This document shows, piece after piece, positions 9,337-18,089 of a DNA stretch of 64,000 nt (the first letter of the stretch is position 1; each line of letters opens with the position of its first letter). The position numbers and the translations under genes were made by a program. The DNA comes from Photobacterium proteolyticum. GTDB taxonomy: Bacteria; Pseudomonadota; Gammaproteobacteria; Enterobacterales; Vibrionaceae. The stretch lies in assembly GCF_001939735.1 (NCBI RefSeq), contig NZ_MJIL01000092.1:132185-196184 (forward strand). Reading direction: 5' to 3'. The notes beneath the pieces are model-generated. The model saw only the letters and a program-made list of their open reading frames with translations, did not search any database and was not told the origin of the DNA.

Positions 9337-9828
9337 CTATTCCCTTGCAGTTAATAGCTTCTCCAACAGCATATTGAGTTGTTCCTGCTCCTTGTCCGAT
9401 AAAACTGAAACGTACTCTTGTTCGTGGTTATGTAACTGCTGAATGATTCTGTCGATCAGCTCTTTTCCCTTTTCCGTCAGTTTGACTAATTTGCTGCGCT
9501 TGTCTTCCGGATTGTCGAGTCGCTCAATAAGCCCCAGCGTGGTGACACGACTCAGCACTTTTGTCAGTCCGCCGGAGCTGAAAAGCATAGAACGGTAGAG
9601 TTCGGTAGGGGACAAGCAGCAAGGCTCTCCATGTCGGCGTAATGCTGCCAATACGCTGAAATCAGCCCGTTGAAGATCATATTGATCGAGGATTTCGATC
9701 AAATCCTGCTGATGATAGTCATGAATGCGGTGGAGGCGAAGGATCGCCGGAGAGCCTTTTTCAGCAGACTGTGGCCAGTTATCTTCTATTTTCTTCAATA
9801 TGTTAGCGACTGTTTCTTGCTTGCTCAT
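9337..9828 (-). CDS. MarR family transcriptional regulator
   Basis: 163 residues with the winged-helix layout of MarR proteins. Helices dominate the first 60 residues, FSVLAALRRHGEPCCLSPTELYRSMLFSSGGLTKVLSRVTTLGLIERL contains the recognition helix, and the wing is DNPEDKRSKLVKLTEKGKELI. It is transcribed away from the Bcr/CflA-type efflux operon, with two matching palindromes in the 92-bp gap. The simplest reading is a repressor of its own gene and of the pump, released by a toxic ligand. The ligand cannot be deduced. Confidence 0.93.
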   Translation of the reverse strand: MSKQETVANILKKIEDNWPQSAEKGSPAILRLHRIHDYHQQDLIEILDQYDLQRADFSVLAALRRHGEPCCLSPTELYRSMLFSSGGLTKVLSRVTTLGLIERLDNPEDKRSKLVKLTEKGKELIDRIIQQLHNHEQEYVSVLSDKEQEQLNMLLEKLLTARE

Positions 9829-9858
9829 GATTTACCCTCTCCAGTGGAGGTTTAAATA

Positions 9859-9906
9859 TATCTTGCTGGAAAGATAATTGCCAGCTAGTATCTTTCTAGA
9901 AAGATA
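9859..9906. promoter_or_regulatory. Paired MarR operators between the regulator and efflux operon
   Basis: Positions 9889-9906 form a perfect 18-bp palindrome, TATCTTTCTAGAAAGATA. A second site at 9859-9876, TATCTTGCTGGAAAGATA, differs by two bases. The centres are exactly 30 bp apart, close to three helical turns. One site is 31 bp upstream of the marR start, the other 15 bp upstream of the transporter start, so both promoters would be covered. AAGAGG at 9909-9914 is the ribosome binding site of the transporter gene. Confidence 0.8.
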
Positions 9907-9920
9907 AGTAAGAGGTTTTC

Positions 9921-11138
9921 ATGAATAAAAAAATGCCAACGTCGCTGATCATCTTGCTCGCGGCTGTTTTCGCTATGTCTCCTTTTGCGATAGACAGCTA
10001 TTTGCCAGCTATTCCTGTAATGGCGGATGATCTACAGATTGATATCTCTATGGTGTCAGTGACGGTTAGTATTTATGTATTGGGTATGGCGATAGGCCAG
10101 TTAATAGGCGGTCCGCTATCAGATCGGTTTGGCCGCAGATCGGTGATGGTTGCTGGCTTGCTGATTTTTTCTACAGGCAGCTTGCTGATTGCCACGGTGG
10201 AGTCGATGGAAATGCTATGGGCATGGCGAGTGCTTCAGTCTATTGGTGGCGGTATTGCGGTTGTCGGGGTGCCTGCAACCATCCGTGATAATGCAGAAGG
10301 AAAAGAGGCGGCTCGGTTATTCTCTCTGGTTGCTCTTATCATGATGTTGGCACCGTCTATTGCACCAACTGTTGGTACTGTGATTCTCAAAACATTAGGC
10401 TGGCACTGGATCTTTATTGCGCTTAGTGTCATCGCGGTTTTTGTCTCTCTTTGTGCCGTATTTATTATGCCAAAAGCTGAGAAAACCGTGGGGGCTAAGA
10501 AGGTTAAATCCGGCTATCTATCAGTAATCAAAGAGCGACGGGCGCAGGGCTATTTGCTGGCACAGGCATTTGGCTATGCGGTATTGATGACTTTTATTAC
10601 CAATGCGCCGTTTGCCTATATCGAACATTTCGATGTGAGTGTCGAACTCTTCTCTGGGTTGTTTATCGCCAATGTGACGGGGATTGTGATTGTTAACCGC
10701 ACCAATAGTTTGTTGCTGAGGGCTTACGAGCCAGCCACTTTGTTAAAAGCCTTTTTGGGTATGCAGGTGATTGGCGGTGTGATTCTTGTCAGTTCTCTGG
10801 TTATTGCGCCAGAAAATCTGTGGTTTGCTGCTGCTGGTTTTGTCATTTCAATCGCTGCCAATGGCGGCATCATGTCTAACTCCAGTGCCTGCTTCATGCG
10901 GTATTTTTCCCATAATGCCGGTGTTGCGTCGGCGCTGCTTGGGGCTGTGCAGTATGCTGTCGGGGCTGGTGTCAGTGCTTTGGCTGCAATGCTATGTGTA
11001 GATACGCTTTGGCCAATGGCATTGGCGATGTTTATCTCAACGCTTATAGCACTGACTGGGGCTGTTATTAGTTCACGCGTAGAGCCGGGCAGTTCGAGTG
11101 AGAAGGCCTCCCCTAAGGCTGGGCAGCAAGCGGAATAA
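9921..11138 (+). CDS. Bcr/CflA family multidrug efflux MFS transporter
   Basis: A 405-residue, 12-helix inner-membrane protein of the DHA1 family. The N-terminal FAIDSYLPAIPVMADDL is characteristic of Bcr/CflA. The MFS motif A lies between helices 2 and 3 (GGPLSDRFGRRSVM), and motif C-like glycines and prolines are in helix 5 (LAPSIAPTVG). It should export drugs or small amphipathic compounds using the proton gradient. It is followed, about 120 bp later, by an HlyD-type adaptor and a DUF2955 membrane protein. It is probably controlled by the divergent MarR protein through the paired operators just upstream. Confidence 0.94.
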   Translation: MNKKMPTSLIILLAAVFAMSPFAIDSYLPAIPVMADDLQIDISMVSVTVSIYVLGMAIGQLIGGPLSDRFGRRSVMVAGLLIFSTGSLLIATVESMEMLWAWRVLQSIGGGIAVVGVPATIRDNAEGKEAARLFSLVALIMMLAPSIAPTVGTVILKTLGWHWIFIALSVIAVFVSLCAVFIMPKAEKTVGAKKVKSGYLSVIKERRAQGYLLAQAFGYAVLMTFITNAPFAYIEHFDVSVELFSGLFIANVTGIVIVNRTNSLLLRAYEPATLLKAFLGMQVIGGVILVSSLVIAPENLWFAAAGFVISIAANGGIMSNSSACFMRYFSHNAGVASALLGAVQYAVGAGVSALAAMLCVDTLWPMALAMFISTLIALTGAVISSRVEPGSSSEKASPKAGQQAE

Positions 11139-11256
11139 AGGGCGTTTCTCTTTGTTAATGCATGACAAACCACATACATGGCTATTCTTAAAGACGTAGA
11201 AATTTAATTTCAGTACACATTGATGACTGAGTTAAGACTGTCAGCGGAGCCAATGT

Positions 11257-12438
11257 ATGTCAGAAGAGAACATGCCGAATGTTCAGGCTGAACCCGGTGA
11301 GAGAATAGCGCCCAAAGCAGGAAAACCTAAGCGGGTAAAAAAAGAGCGTGTCGAAAAGCCCAAAAAAGACAAACCACCAGTCGATAAGGTCAAACGACTC
11401 ACCGTAATAGTTTTACTGATCTGTATTGGGCTATTTGTGTTTTATGTGTTGGCTGATCGCTATATTCCGTCAACTGATATGGCAAGGGTGAGGGGCTATG
11501 TGATCCCGGTTACGCCTTTGGTTTCCGGTCGGGTAGTTGATGTGATGGTTGAGCCAAATGATGTTGTGCAGGCTGGTGCCCCGTTAGTTCGGATTGACCC
11601 GGCTGATTATCAGCTGGCTGTTCAGGAAGCAGAACAAGGCTTGGTGAAAGCTGGTCAGGGGGTAGGGGTGCAAACCGCCTCGGTAGCCTCTGCTCAGGCA
11701 AAGTTGTCGGATGCTCTGGCGAATCAGGCGCATGTTCGCACGCAGGCATCGCGTATATTGGCCATGGCGGAAAAAGGCATAATGCCAAAGGCCGAGGCTG
11801 ATAAATCCCGGGCTGCATTAGCGAGCGCCAAAGCCCAGGTTGAAACGGCGCAGGCCAACCTCGAGCAGGCTAAAAAACAACTGGGGTCAACGGGTAAAGA
11901 AAATAGCGCCGTGAAGTCGGCTTTGCTTCAGTTACAAAAAGCGCAGATTGATCTTGAGCGAACGGTACTACGAGCACCGGCAATTGGCGGCGTCTCCAAT
12001 TTTAGGTTGAATGAGGGCTTTTACGCTCAGTCTGGTCAGCCGTTGTTGACGTTCGTATCAGGTGAAGATGTCTGGATTGATGCCTATTTCCGCGAAAACA
12101 GTCTCGGTAATATGATTGTCGGCGATGAGGTTGAAATTGTCCTCGACTTTGCGCCGGGTAGAGTGTTCAAAGGCAAGGTGGCCAGCATCGATTGGGGGAT
12201 TAGCTGGGGACAGAGTGAGCAGGCAGGACAGTTGGTCTCAGTGACTCCGCAAACGGGCTGGTTGCGGCAAACGCAGCGGTTTCCCGTTGCGATACGGTTT
12301 GATGATGATACCGCCCGTGGTTTTCGTCGTGTCGGAGGTCAGGCTGATGTCATTGTGTATACCCAAGACAGCTCGGTACTGAATATGTTTGGCCGGGTGT
12401 GGATCCGAATTATGAGCTGGCTATCGTATGTCAGATAA
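11257..12438 (+). CDS. HlyD/EmrA-type membrane fusion protein
   Basis: A periplasmic adaptor of 393 residues. It has a very basic cytoplasmic N-terminus (KPKRVKKERVEKPKKDK), one membrane helix at about 49-67, then a lipoyl-like half (ARVRGYVIPVTPLVSGRVVD), an Ala/Gln-rich coiled-coil hairpin (about 125-225) and a second lipoyl half plus beta barrel (LRAPAIGGVSNFRLNEGFYA). Such proteins link an inner-membrane pump to an outer-membrane channel. It overlaps the next gene by 11 bp, indicating translational coupling. No outer-membrane factor gene is present, so a TolC-type partner encoded elsewhere is assumed. Confidence 0.92.
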   Translation: MSEENMPNVQAEPGERIAPKAGKPKRVKKERVEKPKKDKPPVDKVKRLTVIVLLICIGLFVFYVLADRYIPSTDMARVRGYVIPVTPLVSGRVVDVMVEPNDVVQAGAPLVRIDPADYQLAVQEAEQGLVKAGQGVGVQTASVASAQAKLSDALANQAHVRTQASRILAMAEKGIMPKAEADKSRAALASAKAQVETAQANLEQAKKQLGSTGKENSAVKSALLQLQKAQIDLERTVLRAPAIGGVSNFRLNEGFYAQSGQPLLTFVSGEDVWIDAYFRENSLGNMIVGDEVEIVLDFAPGRVFKGKVASIDWGISWGQSEQAGQLVSVTPQTGWLRQTQRFPVAIRFDDDTARGFRRVGGQADVIVYTQDSSVLNMFGRVWIRIMSWLSYVR

Positions 12439-13519
12439 TGATGAGCTTATAGGTCAAAATAATAGTAGTTCTAATGATAGGAGCCTGAAGGATAGTAACT
12501 CGAAAGCTAATAGATCGGATGAACAGCGGCGTTATTATCGTCGGGTTATCCGCTATGTAGTGGGAGTTGTTGTCGCATGCGGGTTGGCCTTTGGTATCGG
12601 CTGGGGGCTGTCATTCATCTTTCCGGTATTCTTGGCAAAATTCTTGGCTGACTATCCAATCTCAAATCGTGAGCGTTTTCTGCAACTATTGCTCGCTATG
12701 GTACTGACAGTACTGATTGGGCTCAGTGTCAGCATGGGCGTGACTCATTACCCAATGATCTTATTATTGCTGGTCGGTCTCTTGATGTTCTATGCCTATT
12801 ATTTGTTTTTGGATCCGCAGTGGAATTTCTTTGCCACTATATTGTTGATCGCTGTTTTGTTATTACCTTATCTTGGCATCACAAATTCAGGGCTGGCGAT
12901 ATATGTCGGTTCTGGGCTCATTTTCTCGGGAGTAATGGCGGTTATTGCCTTTGCTGTTTTACATTTGTTGATGCCAGAAGAGGAGCTACAACAGGCTGCA
13001 AATTCCAATTCACCAGAATTACCTAGCCAGCAACAGCGTGTTCAAGAGGCAATTAAAGCGCTCATTGTTGCCTTTCCTGTAGTTGTCTTTTTTTATTATT
13101 TCCAGATTAACGGTGCTATTTTGACCATGGTTTTTATTGGCATTCTCTCTCTTCAAATAACTACGGTAAAAAGCATCAAAATCAGCGTGTTCCTGCTGTT
13201 AACCAACGGAGTCGGAGGTTTGCTTGCTCTGGTAATGTATGAGCTTATGGTGACAACACCGGAATTTTTGTTTTTATTGGCCCTGATGTCTTTAGTGTGC
13301 CTGGTTATTGCTGCTCAGATATACCAACAACCAGAAAAGGCGCCAATATGGGCTGGGGTGATGTCGGCGATGCTGGTGGTTCTGGGAGGTGTAATATCGT
13401 CAGATAGTAAATTCATCGATGTCAGCTTTTATGCTCGAATCGTGCAGATCATATTAGCATCTGCCTACATGATACTGGCATCATTTTTGTTTGATTTATG
13501 GCGTAGTCGTTTTAAGTGA
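12428..13519 (+). CDS. DUF2955 family inner-membrane protein (FUSC-like efflux partner)
   Basis: 363 residues with a polar, Asn/Ser-rich cytoplasmic N-terminus (about 1-37) followed by roughly ten membrane helices in two halves, separated by a soluble loop around 185-205 (EEELQQAANSNSPELPSQQQ). It matches the DUF2955 family, which is habitually encoded next to HlyD-type adaptors and is related to aromatic-acid exporter (FUSC/AaeB-like) proteins. The start overlaps the end of the adaptor gene, so the two are probably made and used together. The substrate is unknown. Confidence 0.85.
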   Translation: MSDNDELIGQNNSSSNDRSLKDSNSKANRSDEQRRYYRRVIRYVVGVVVACGLAFGIGWGLSFIFPVFLAKFLADYPISNRERFLQLLLAMVLTVLIGLSVSMGVTHYPMILLLLVGLLMFYAYYLFLDPQWNFFATILLIAVLLLPYLGITNSGLAIYVGSGLIFSGVMAVIAFAVLHLLMPEEELQQAANSNSPELPSQQQRVQEAIKALIVAFPVVVFFYYFQINGAILTMVFIGILSLQITTVKSIKISVFLLLTNGVGGLLALVMYELMVTTPEFLFLLALMSLVCLVIAAQIYQQPEKAPIWAGVMSAMLVVLGGVISSDSKFIDVSFYARIVQIILASAYMILASFLFDLWRSRFK

Positions 13520-13612
13520 TTTTTTCATCCTCTATATACAGTTGTTGCGGTAATTATGACCTATTGCCAAATCTGGCGTTAAGAATGTACCTATTTGGGT
13601 CGCCTTGTAGGA

Positions 13613-13880
13613 ATATACCCAAGCTACCTCAAGGTGCTCGTTTCAGCGAGAATTACTTGGCTTGTAGGCTAGGCACCGATTAGAAAATCTAGTGGCTCTA
13701 AATTAATAATCGGTAACAACGCATAGAAGCCAAGTAAACTCGCCCTTTGGGAGTGAGCCAGCGACCCCATTTCTGTGTCAAATAACGTTGAAAGGGAAAG
13801 CCATTCCTACCGTCATTTTCCTTGAACTGAGCTCGCTGGTCTCACTCTGAATCCTGCATCTTGAGGTAGCTTGGGTATAT
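13613..13880. mobile_element. MITE-like foldback element, full-length copy
   Basis: Perfect 21-bp terminal inverted repeats lie at 13613-13633 and 13860-13880 (outer part ATATACCCAAGCTACCTC). Inside, further complementary arms are nested: TTACTTGGCTT (13653-13663) with AAGCCAAGTAA (13727-13737), and ACCGATTA (13675-13682) with TAATCGGT (13707-13714). AGCGAG (13645-13650) and CTCGCT (13832-13837) form another pair. There is no ORF of note, so the element is non-autonomous. It fills most of the 389-bp gap between the efflux operon and the DUF1496 gene and ends 28 bp before that gene's ATG. Shortened relatives occur at 31316, 54191 and possibly 43307. Confidence 0.85.
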
Positions 13881-13908
13881 ATAAGCGTAGATAGCAGAGG
13901 GGGCACGA

Positions 13909-14196
13909 ATGAAATTTAGTCATATAAAGAAATGCTTGTGGGTATTATTGCTGCCAATGATGCTAGGTGGGTTCTCTGTTTCGGTGGCGAGCAAAGAGAT
14001 CACCGTCAAGCATACGCCCGAAATCACCATACAACCTAGAAATGTGGGTAACCGAGTATGCCTATATGAAGGTAAGCATTATTCTCTGGGTGCAATCGTT
14101 GTAGTTGAGAACGTGGTATTGGAGTGCGGACCCGAGAACAGCTTTGAAACTAACGGGCGCTTGAAATGGCACAAAGTTGCCAAGGATGGGAAATAG
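13909..14196 (+). CDS. Exported DUF1496 (YnjH-like) protein, 95 aa
   Basis: A signal peptide (basic start MKFSHIKKC, hydrophobic LWVLLLPMMLGGFSVSV, likely cleavage after VASK or nearby) is followed by a small domain containing NRVCLYEGKHYSLGAIVVVE, LECGPEN and a final ETNGRLKW. These are the hallmarks of DUF1496/YnjH proteins, including two conserved Cys residues that could form a disulphide in the periplasm. The function is unknown. The gene begins 28 bp after the foldback element, so its promoter must lie inside that element or come from read-through. Confidence 0.88.
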   Translation: MKFSHIKKCLWVLLLPMMLGGFSVSVASKEITVKHTPEITIQPRNVGNRVCLYEGKHYSLGAIVVVENVVLECGPENSFETNGRLKWHKVAKDGK

Positions 14197-14242
14197 GGCT
14201 TTCAAATAATATCAATGAGTTAAAGGCTTTAGCGGATATGAA

Positions 14243-14271
14243 AAGCGCAGTGCTGTAGCAACACTGCGCTT
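14243..14271. terminator. Bidirectional terminator between DUF1496 gene and 54-codon gene
   Basis: AAGCGCAGTG (14243-14252) pairs with CACTGCGCTT (14262-14271), a perfect 10-bp stem with a 9-nt loop. It lies between two convergent stops (14196 plus, 14301 minus). AAAA precedes the stem on the plus strand, giving a U-run for the minus-strand transcript. Its presence supports the reality of the small minus-strand gene. Confidence 0.8.
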
Positions 14272-14300
14272 AAGAATACAGTTTCTATCAACAAGCGAAG

Positions 14301-14465
14301 TTAGCGGACCATACGACCCGAGTTTGGTGCTAGCTTGCCAGTACCGCCTTTGTGGTGCTCTGTCGTCGCCCCCATCTCTTGCATCAACAACTCTTTCATT
14401 GCTGCTGATTCACGAGAGTTGGTTGGCTTCCAGTTTGCAATTACTTTTGCTTTATTACTATTCAT
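14301..14465 (-). CDS. Small protein, 54 aa, unrecognised
   Basis: The minus-strand ATG at 14463-14465 follows AAAAGGAA with 9-nt spacing and opens a frame ending at TAA 14301-14303. The product begins MNSNKAKVIANWKPTNSRES, continues with AAMKELLMQEMGATTEHHKG and ends GTGKLAPNSGRMVR. It is hydrophilic and basic, with no membrane segment. A terminator hairpin follows at 14243-14271. A good ribosome binding site, natural-looking codons, a balanced composition and its own terminator argue for a genuine gene. Longer plus-strand frames across the same stretch lack these signs. The function is unknown. Confidence 0.72.
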   Translation of the reverse strand: MNSNKAKVIANWKPTNSRESAAMKELLMQEMGATTEHHKGGTGKLAPNSGRMVR

Positions 14466-14828
14466 TGGACTATTCCTTTTCTTTCATATCATTGAGAACA
14501 AAGATATGTGCCATTTGATTCATAATATGCTGTCATTTTCATACAAAATGAGCTGTTTTGCCAGTACTAAATGCGCTTAAAGCATCCATGTGCGCATAGT
14601 TTTATACTACTGACAAAAGTATAACTTTGCATATCAGACCAGTTAGTCGGTTAATCATTCGTAATTGTCAGCAAATCAGTCGGTCAGCTGTAAAAATAGT
14701 CTGTTTTGATCGTAAAAAAGCCAATTCCGCATAGGAATTGGCTTTTGTGTGAAATTTAGAGTTTTGTATGGAAATTACATTAGCTTAGGCAAATATGTTT
14801 CTGCCTATCCATGGATTACCATTACTCT
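14466..14828. promoter_or_regulatory. Intergenic region with stem-loops, upstream of the 54-aa gene
   Basis: A 363-bp AT-rich gap containing no gene. A strong hairpin at 14716-14746 (13-bp stem, loop GCATA), followed by T residues on the minus strand, fits a terminator for the YfcZ-like gene that ends at 14829. The stretch 14590-14635 contains GTGCGCATAGTTTT, a small stem (TTATACT/AGTATAA) and GCATATCA. The outer two blocks recur side by side at about 22588-22609. Confidence 0.55.
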
Positions 14829-15128
14829 TTATTTAGCGAGTGAGCGACTTTTTAGTTCAAAAATCAGTTTCTCAGCACTGCATTCAAACTGGATACGGGC
14901 TACAAGCTCCTGACTGTCTTCAGCAAGCTGCGTTACTTCATGCTTGAAGTTGGCATTAACTTCTTTTGCCAGAGCAAGGTAGTTGTTTAGCTCAGCTTCC
15001 AGTGCGTCTTTACCGTTGGCATAGACACGAACTTCAGCGACATCGTCACCTTCTTTGATGATAAAGCCCATTTCTGCTGATACGCCACATGCTTCACAAG
15101 CTTGGTATTCTAGATCTTCGTTGGACAT
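14829..15128 (-). CDS. YfcZ/YiiS family (DUF406) protein
   Basis: 99 residues starting MSNEDLEYQACEACGVSAEM, with the CEACG motif that marks the YfcZ/YiiS family. A region with strands (GFIIKEGDDVAEVRVYANG) is followed by a helical second half. It is a small acidic cytosolic protein of unknown function, conserved in enterobacteria and vibrios. It stands alone, with a terminator hairpin at 14716-14746. Confidence 0.9.
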   Translation of the reverse strand: MSNEDLEYQACEACGVSAEMGFIIKEGDDVAEVRVYANGKDALEAELNNYLALAKEVNANFKHEVTQLAEDSQELVARIQFECSAEKLIFELKSRSLAK

Positions 15129-15252
15129 GACTTTCTCTTTATTCCCATGGATTTATGTGGGCTATTTTAAAACTTCGTGACCAAGATCGCTATTTAATAA
15201 TGGTGAAAAGTATGTTTGTCGTATTGCCAGTGTTTTGCAGCATACAGGCCGG

Positions 15253-15600
15253 CTACTGAATCGTCCTGTTAAAGCCATGAATCATCTTATACTTGGCTTC
15301 TGCTTCACTGGTGGCGGTATCGCAGAGATTCATCAGTTCGTCATTGAATGGTTTGCCATTTTTTACCCGTTTCTTTACCTGAATTAGGAATGACCGCTCG
15401 GTTGATTCGGCAATCTTTAACATGGTGAGATCATGGTGCCGGTAACTTGTGATGAACTTCAGGGACAATAAGCTTGTTAAGGCGATGAACGAGCTGAGCA
15501 TCACGATGGTCGGATGAGAAGAGTAGAAGCAAGAAATTAAGATGCTACAGCATAGGATTGTTTTGGCGACAATTTCGGCGATTTTTCTTCTCTTGTTCAT
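15253..15600 (-). CDS. Hypothetical membrane protein, 115 aa
   Basis: A basic N-terminus (MNKRRK) is followed by two hydrophobic segments at about 12-27 and 32-50, then a soluble helical C-terminus (about 55-115) containing CDTATSEAEAKYKMIHGF. No family is recognised. It lies between the YfcZ-like gene and glpK, has a modest upstream ribosome binding site (AAGGAACG), and looks monocistronic. Confidence 0.6.
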   Translation of the reverse strand: MNKRRKIAEIVAKTILCCSILISCFYSSHPTIVMLSSFIALTSLLSLKFITSYRHHDLTMLKIAESTERSFLIQVKKRVKNGKPFNDELMNLCDTATSEAEAKYKMIHGFNRTIQ

Positions 15601-15652
15601 ATAGCGTTCCTTTTCATGCTTGCTTCAAATGAGCAATAGGTAGTAAGTGAAA

Positions 15653-15681
15653 AAGCCCATCACCTGGTAGGTGACGGGCTT
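15653..15681 (-). terminator. Terminator downstream of glpK
   Basis: AAGCCCATCACC (15653-15664) pairs with GGTGACGGGCTT (15670-15681) with a single mismatch and a 5-nt loop. It lies 19 bp beyond the glpK stop and is followed by TTTTTCACTT on the minus strand, a good U-tract. Confidence 0.85.
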
Positions 15682-15699
15682 AATAGTAAAATTGGTGGA

Positions 15700-17205
15700 T
15701 TAGTGTTCGATCCAGCCTCTTGAACTGGCAACGGCACGTTTCCAGCCGGAATAGCGGCGTTCTCGTTTCTCCTGATCACCATCAGGGATGAAGAGACGAT
15801 CTAGCTGCGCTTTTTCTTTCAGCTCGTCTAAGTTGTCCCAGAACCCAACAGCAAGTCCGGCAAGATAGGCGGCACCAAGAGCTGTGACCTCGGTGACGAC
15901 CGGGCGGTGGACATTGGTATCGAGCAAGTCAGCCTGGAATTGCATCAGGAAGTTATTGGCAACAGCGCCGCCGTCTACTTTCAGGCTGTCGAGGCGAATA
16001 CCGGAATCTGCCTGCATCGCATCAAGTACGTCGCGGGCCTGATAAGCAATACTTTCTAATGTGGCGCGGATAATGTGGTTGGCATTCACGCCTCGGGTCA
16101 GACCAACAATGGTTCCGCGAGCATAGGCATCCCAATACGGCGCGCCAAGGCCTGTAAATGCCGGCACAACATAGGCACCATTTGACGTTGCGACTTTTTC
16201 GGCAAAGTATTCCGTATCGCTGGCATCGGTGATCAGTTTTAGCTCATCACGTAGCCACTGGATAGATGCGCCAGCCATAAATACTGCACCTTCCAGTGCG
16301 TAGCTGACGTCACCTTCCGGACCGCAAGCCAGTGTAGTCAGCAGACCATTCGCCGAGGTGACTTTTGAATCACCGGTATTCATCAGCAAGAAACAGCCTG
16401 TACCATAGGTATTTTTGGCTTCTCCTGAGTGAACACACATCTGACCGAATAGGGCCGCTTGCTGATCACCTGCAATGCCTGCGATTGGAATACGGGTTCC
16501 ACCTTTACCACCAAGGTTAGCCATGCCATATACTTCTGATGACTTTTTCACTGACGGCATCATGCTGAGCGGAATATCAAATTCTGACAGTAGCTTCTCG
16601 TCCCACTCCAGGGTGTTGATGTTGAATAGCATGGTGCGGGAAGCGTTGGTATAGTCGGTAACGTGTACCTTGCCCTGAGTCATTTTCCAGGTCAGCCAGG
16701 TGTCGACTGTACCGAACAGGAGCTCTCCAGCTTCGGCTTTTTCTCTTGCACCTTCTACATTATCCAGGATCCATTTCACCTTGGTGCCTGAAAAGTAGGG
16801 GTCTAGCACCAGCCCGGTATTTTCCTTGATATAGTCTTCAAGGCCACGAGACTTAAGCTCTTCGCAGATCTCGGCGGTACGGCGGCATTGCCATACAATA
16901 GCGTTGTAAACAGGCTTACCGGTTTCTTTATCCCAAACAATGGTGGTTTCACGCTGGTTGGTAATACCGATTGCTGCAACTTCATCGGTTCTGATCTCGG
17001 CTTTGGCCAACGCTTCAACGAGTGTAGAGCTTTGCGTGGCATAAATTTCGAGCGGATCATGTTCAACCCATCCGGCTGTAGGATAAATCTGGGTAAATTC
17101 TCGCTGTGCAGAGCTGACAACATTGGCATCATGGTCAAGGACGACAGCGCGTGAGCTGGTGGTTCCCTGGTCAAGCGCGACGATATATTTTTTCTCGGTA
17201 GTCAT
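15700..17205 (-). CDS. glpK: Glycerol kinase
   Basis: 501 residues, full length for the FGGY-family kinase. It starts [20 protein letters not shown] with the phosphate-binding DQGTTSSR at 12-19. [25 protein letters not shown] and the C-terminal [20 protein letters not shown] are typical glycerol-kinase segments. It phosphorylates glycerol to sn-glycerol-3-phosphate with ATP in the cytoplasm, trapping glycerol that enters through GlpF. It lies 20 bp downstream of glpF, with AAGGAGAAC before the ATG, and forms a glpFK operon. Confidence 0.98.
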   Translation of the reverse strand: MTTEKKYIVALDQGTTSSRAVVLDHDANVVSSAQREFTQIYPTAGWVEHDPLEIYATQSSTLVEALAKAEIRTDEVAAIGITNQRETTIVWDKETGKPVYNAIVWQCRRTAEICEELKSRGLEDYIKENTGLVLDPYFSGTKVKWILDNVEGAREKAEAGELLFGTVDTWLTWKMTQGKVHVTDYTNASRTMLFNINTLEWDEKLLSEFDIPLSMMPSVKKSSEVYGMANLGGKGGTRIPIAGIAGDQQAALFGQMCVHSGEAKNTYGTGCFLLMNTGDSKVTSANGLLTTLACGPEGDVSYALEGAVFMAGASIQWLRDELKLITDASDTEYFAEKVATSNGAYVVPAFTGLGAPYWDAYARGTIVGLTRGVNANHIIRATLESIAYQARDVLDAMQADSGIRLDSLKVDGGAVANNFLMQFQADLLDTNVHRPVVTEVTALGAAYLAGLAVGFWDNLDELKEKAQLDRLFIPDGDQEKRERRYSGWKRAVASSRGWIEH

Positions 17206-17225
17206 AGTGTTCTCCTTGTCTATGA

Positions 17226-18089
17226 TTAGGCTTTGTCAGCAATTTCTGCAGTATTGATGTCAGCGTTAGATTGCGTTTTTTCTGCTTCGCTATTAGCTGC
17301 TTCCGGCAGGTAAAGGGCGATGGCTTTAGGGTATAGCCAGGCACCGAACGACGCGCCGATGATTGGGGCGAAGATAGGCACAATGAAGTAAGGGATGTCT
17401 TTACCACCAGTCAGGGCAACGTCACCCCAGCCAGCAAGAAAAGCAAAGAACTTAGGACCGAAGTCACGGGCCGGGTTCATGGCAAATCCGGTTAGCGGGC
17501 CAAGTGAGCCGCCGATGACTGCAATTAGTACTCCGATTAGCAGAGGTCCCATGGCACCGCGAGGAGCGCCGTTTTTATCGTCAGTAATACCAAGAATGGC
17601 AAACATGAGTACTGCTGTGATGACCACCTCGACAGCAAAGGCACCACCGAATGACAAAGCAGAGTGTGGATAGGTCGAGAAGATACCGGCCGTTGCCAGA
17701 CTTGCTTCTGTGCCCCGAATAATTTGGTTTGTCGCTTCGTATTCAGTAAACAGGTTGCTGTACAGGAAGTAAACTAATGCCGCAGAGCTAAATGCGCCAA
17801 GTAGTTGAGCTGCGATATAAGGTCCCACTTTACGCTTGTCAAAGCCATGGAATAAGGCCAGCGCAATTGTGACAGCAGGGTTGATGTGGGCACCAGATAC
17901 ACCAGCGGTACAATAGATAGCGATGGTGACACCTAAGCCCCAGGTGATACTAATTTCCCATTGACCGAAATTGGCTCCAGCCAGCACAAGAGCGGCGACA
18001 CATCCTACACCAAAAAATATCAGCAATCCGGTGCCGATAAATTCAGCGATGCATTCTCCGGCAAGTGTTTTTCTATCTTGATTACTCAT
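17226..18089 (-). CDS. glpF: Glycerol uptake facilitator (aquaglyceroporin)
   Basis: 287 residues with six membrane helices and the two NPA half-helix motifs: GAHINPAVT (NPA at 70-72) and [12 protein letters not shown] (NPA at 205-207, with the selectivity-filter Arg208). Asp after that Arg is typical of glycerol facilitators rather than water channels. The charged C-terminal tail (about 260-287) is cytoplasmic. First gene of glpFK; AGGAACTC precedes the ATG. Regulation by GlpR and CRP is supported by sites upstream. Confidence 0.97.
   Translation of the reverse strand: MSNQDRKTLAGECIAEFIGTGLLIFFGVGCVAALVLAGANFGQWEISITWGLGVTIAIYCTAGVSGAHINPAVTIALALFHGFDKRKVGPYIAAQLLGAFSSAALVYFLYSNLFTEYEATNQIIRGTEASLATAGIFSTYPHSALSFGGAFAVEVVITAVLMFAILGITDDKNGAPRGAMGPLLIGVLIAVIGGSLGPLTGFAMNPARDFGPKFFAFLAGWGDVALTGGKDIPYFIVPIFAPIIGASFGAWLYPKAIALYLPEAANSEAEKTQSNADINTAEIADKA

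Noticed and set aside
14324-14580. Two overlapping plus-strand frames of 64 and 81 codons
   Set aside because: They are antisense to the better-supported 54-codon gene and have low-complexity, Leu/Ser/Phe-rich translations.
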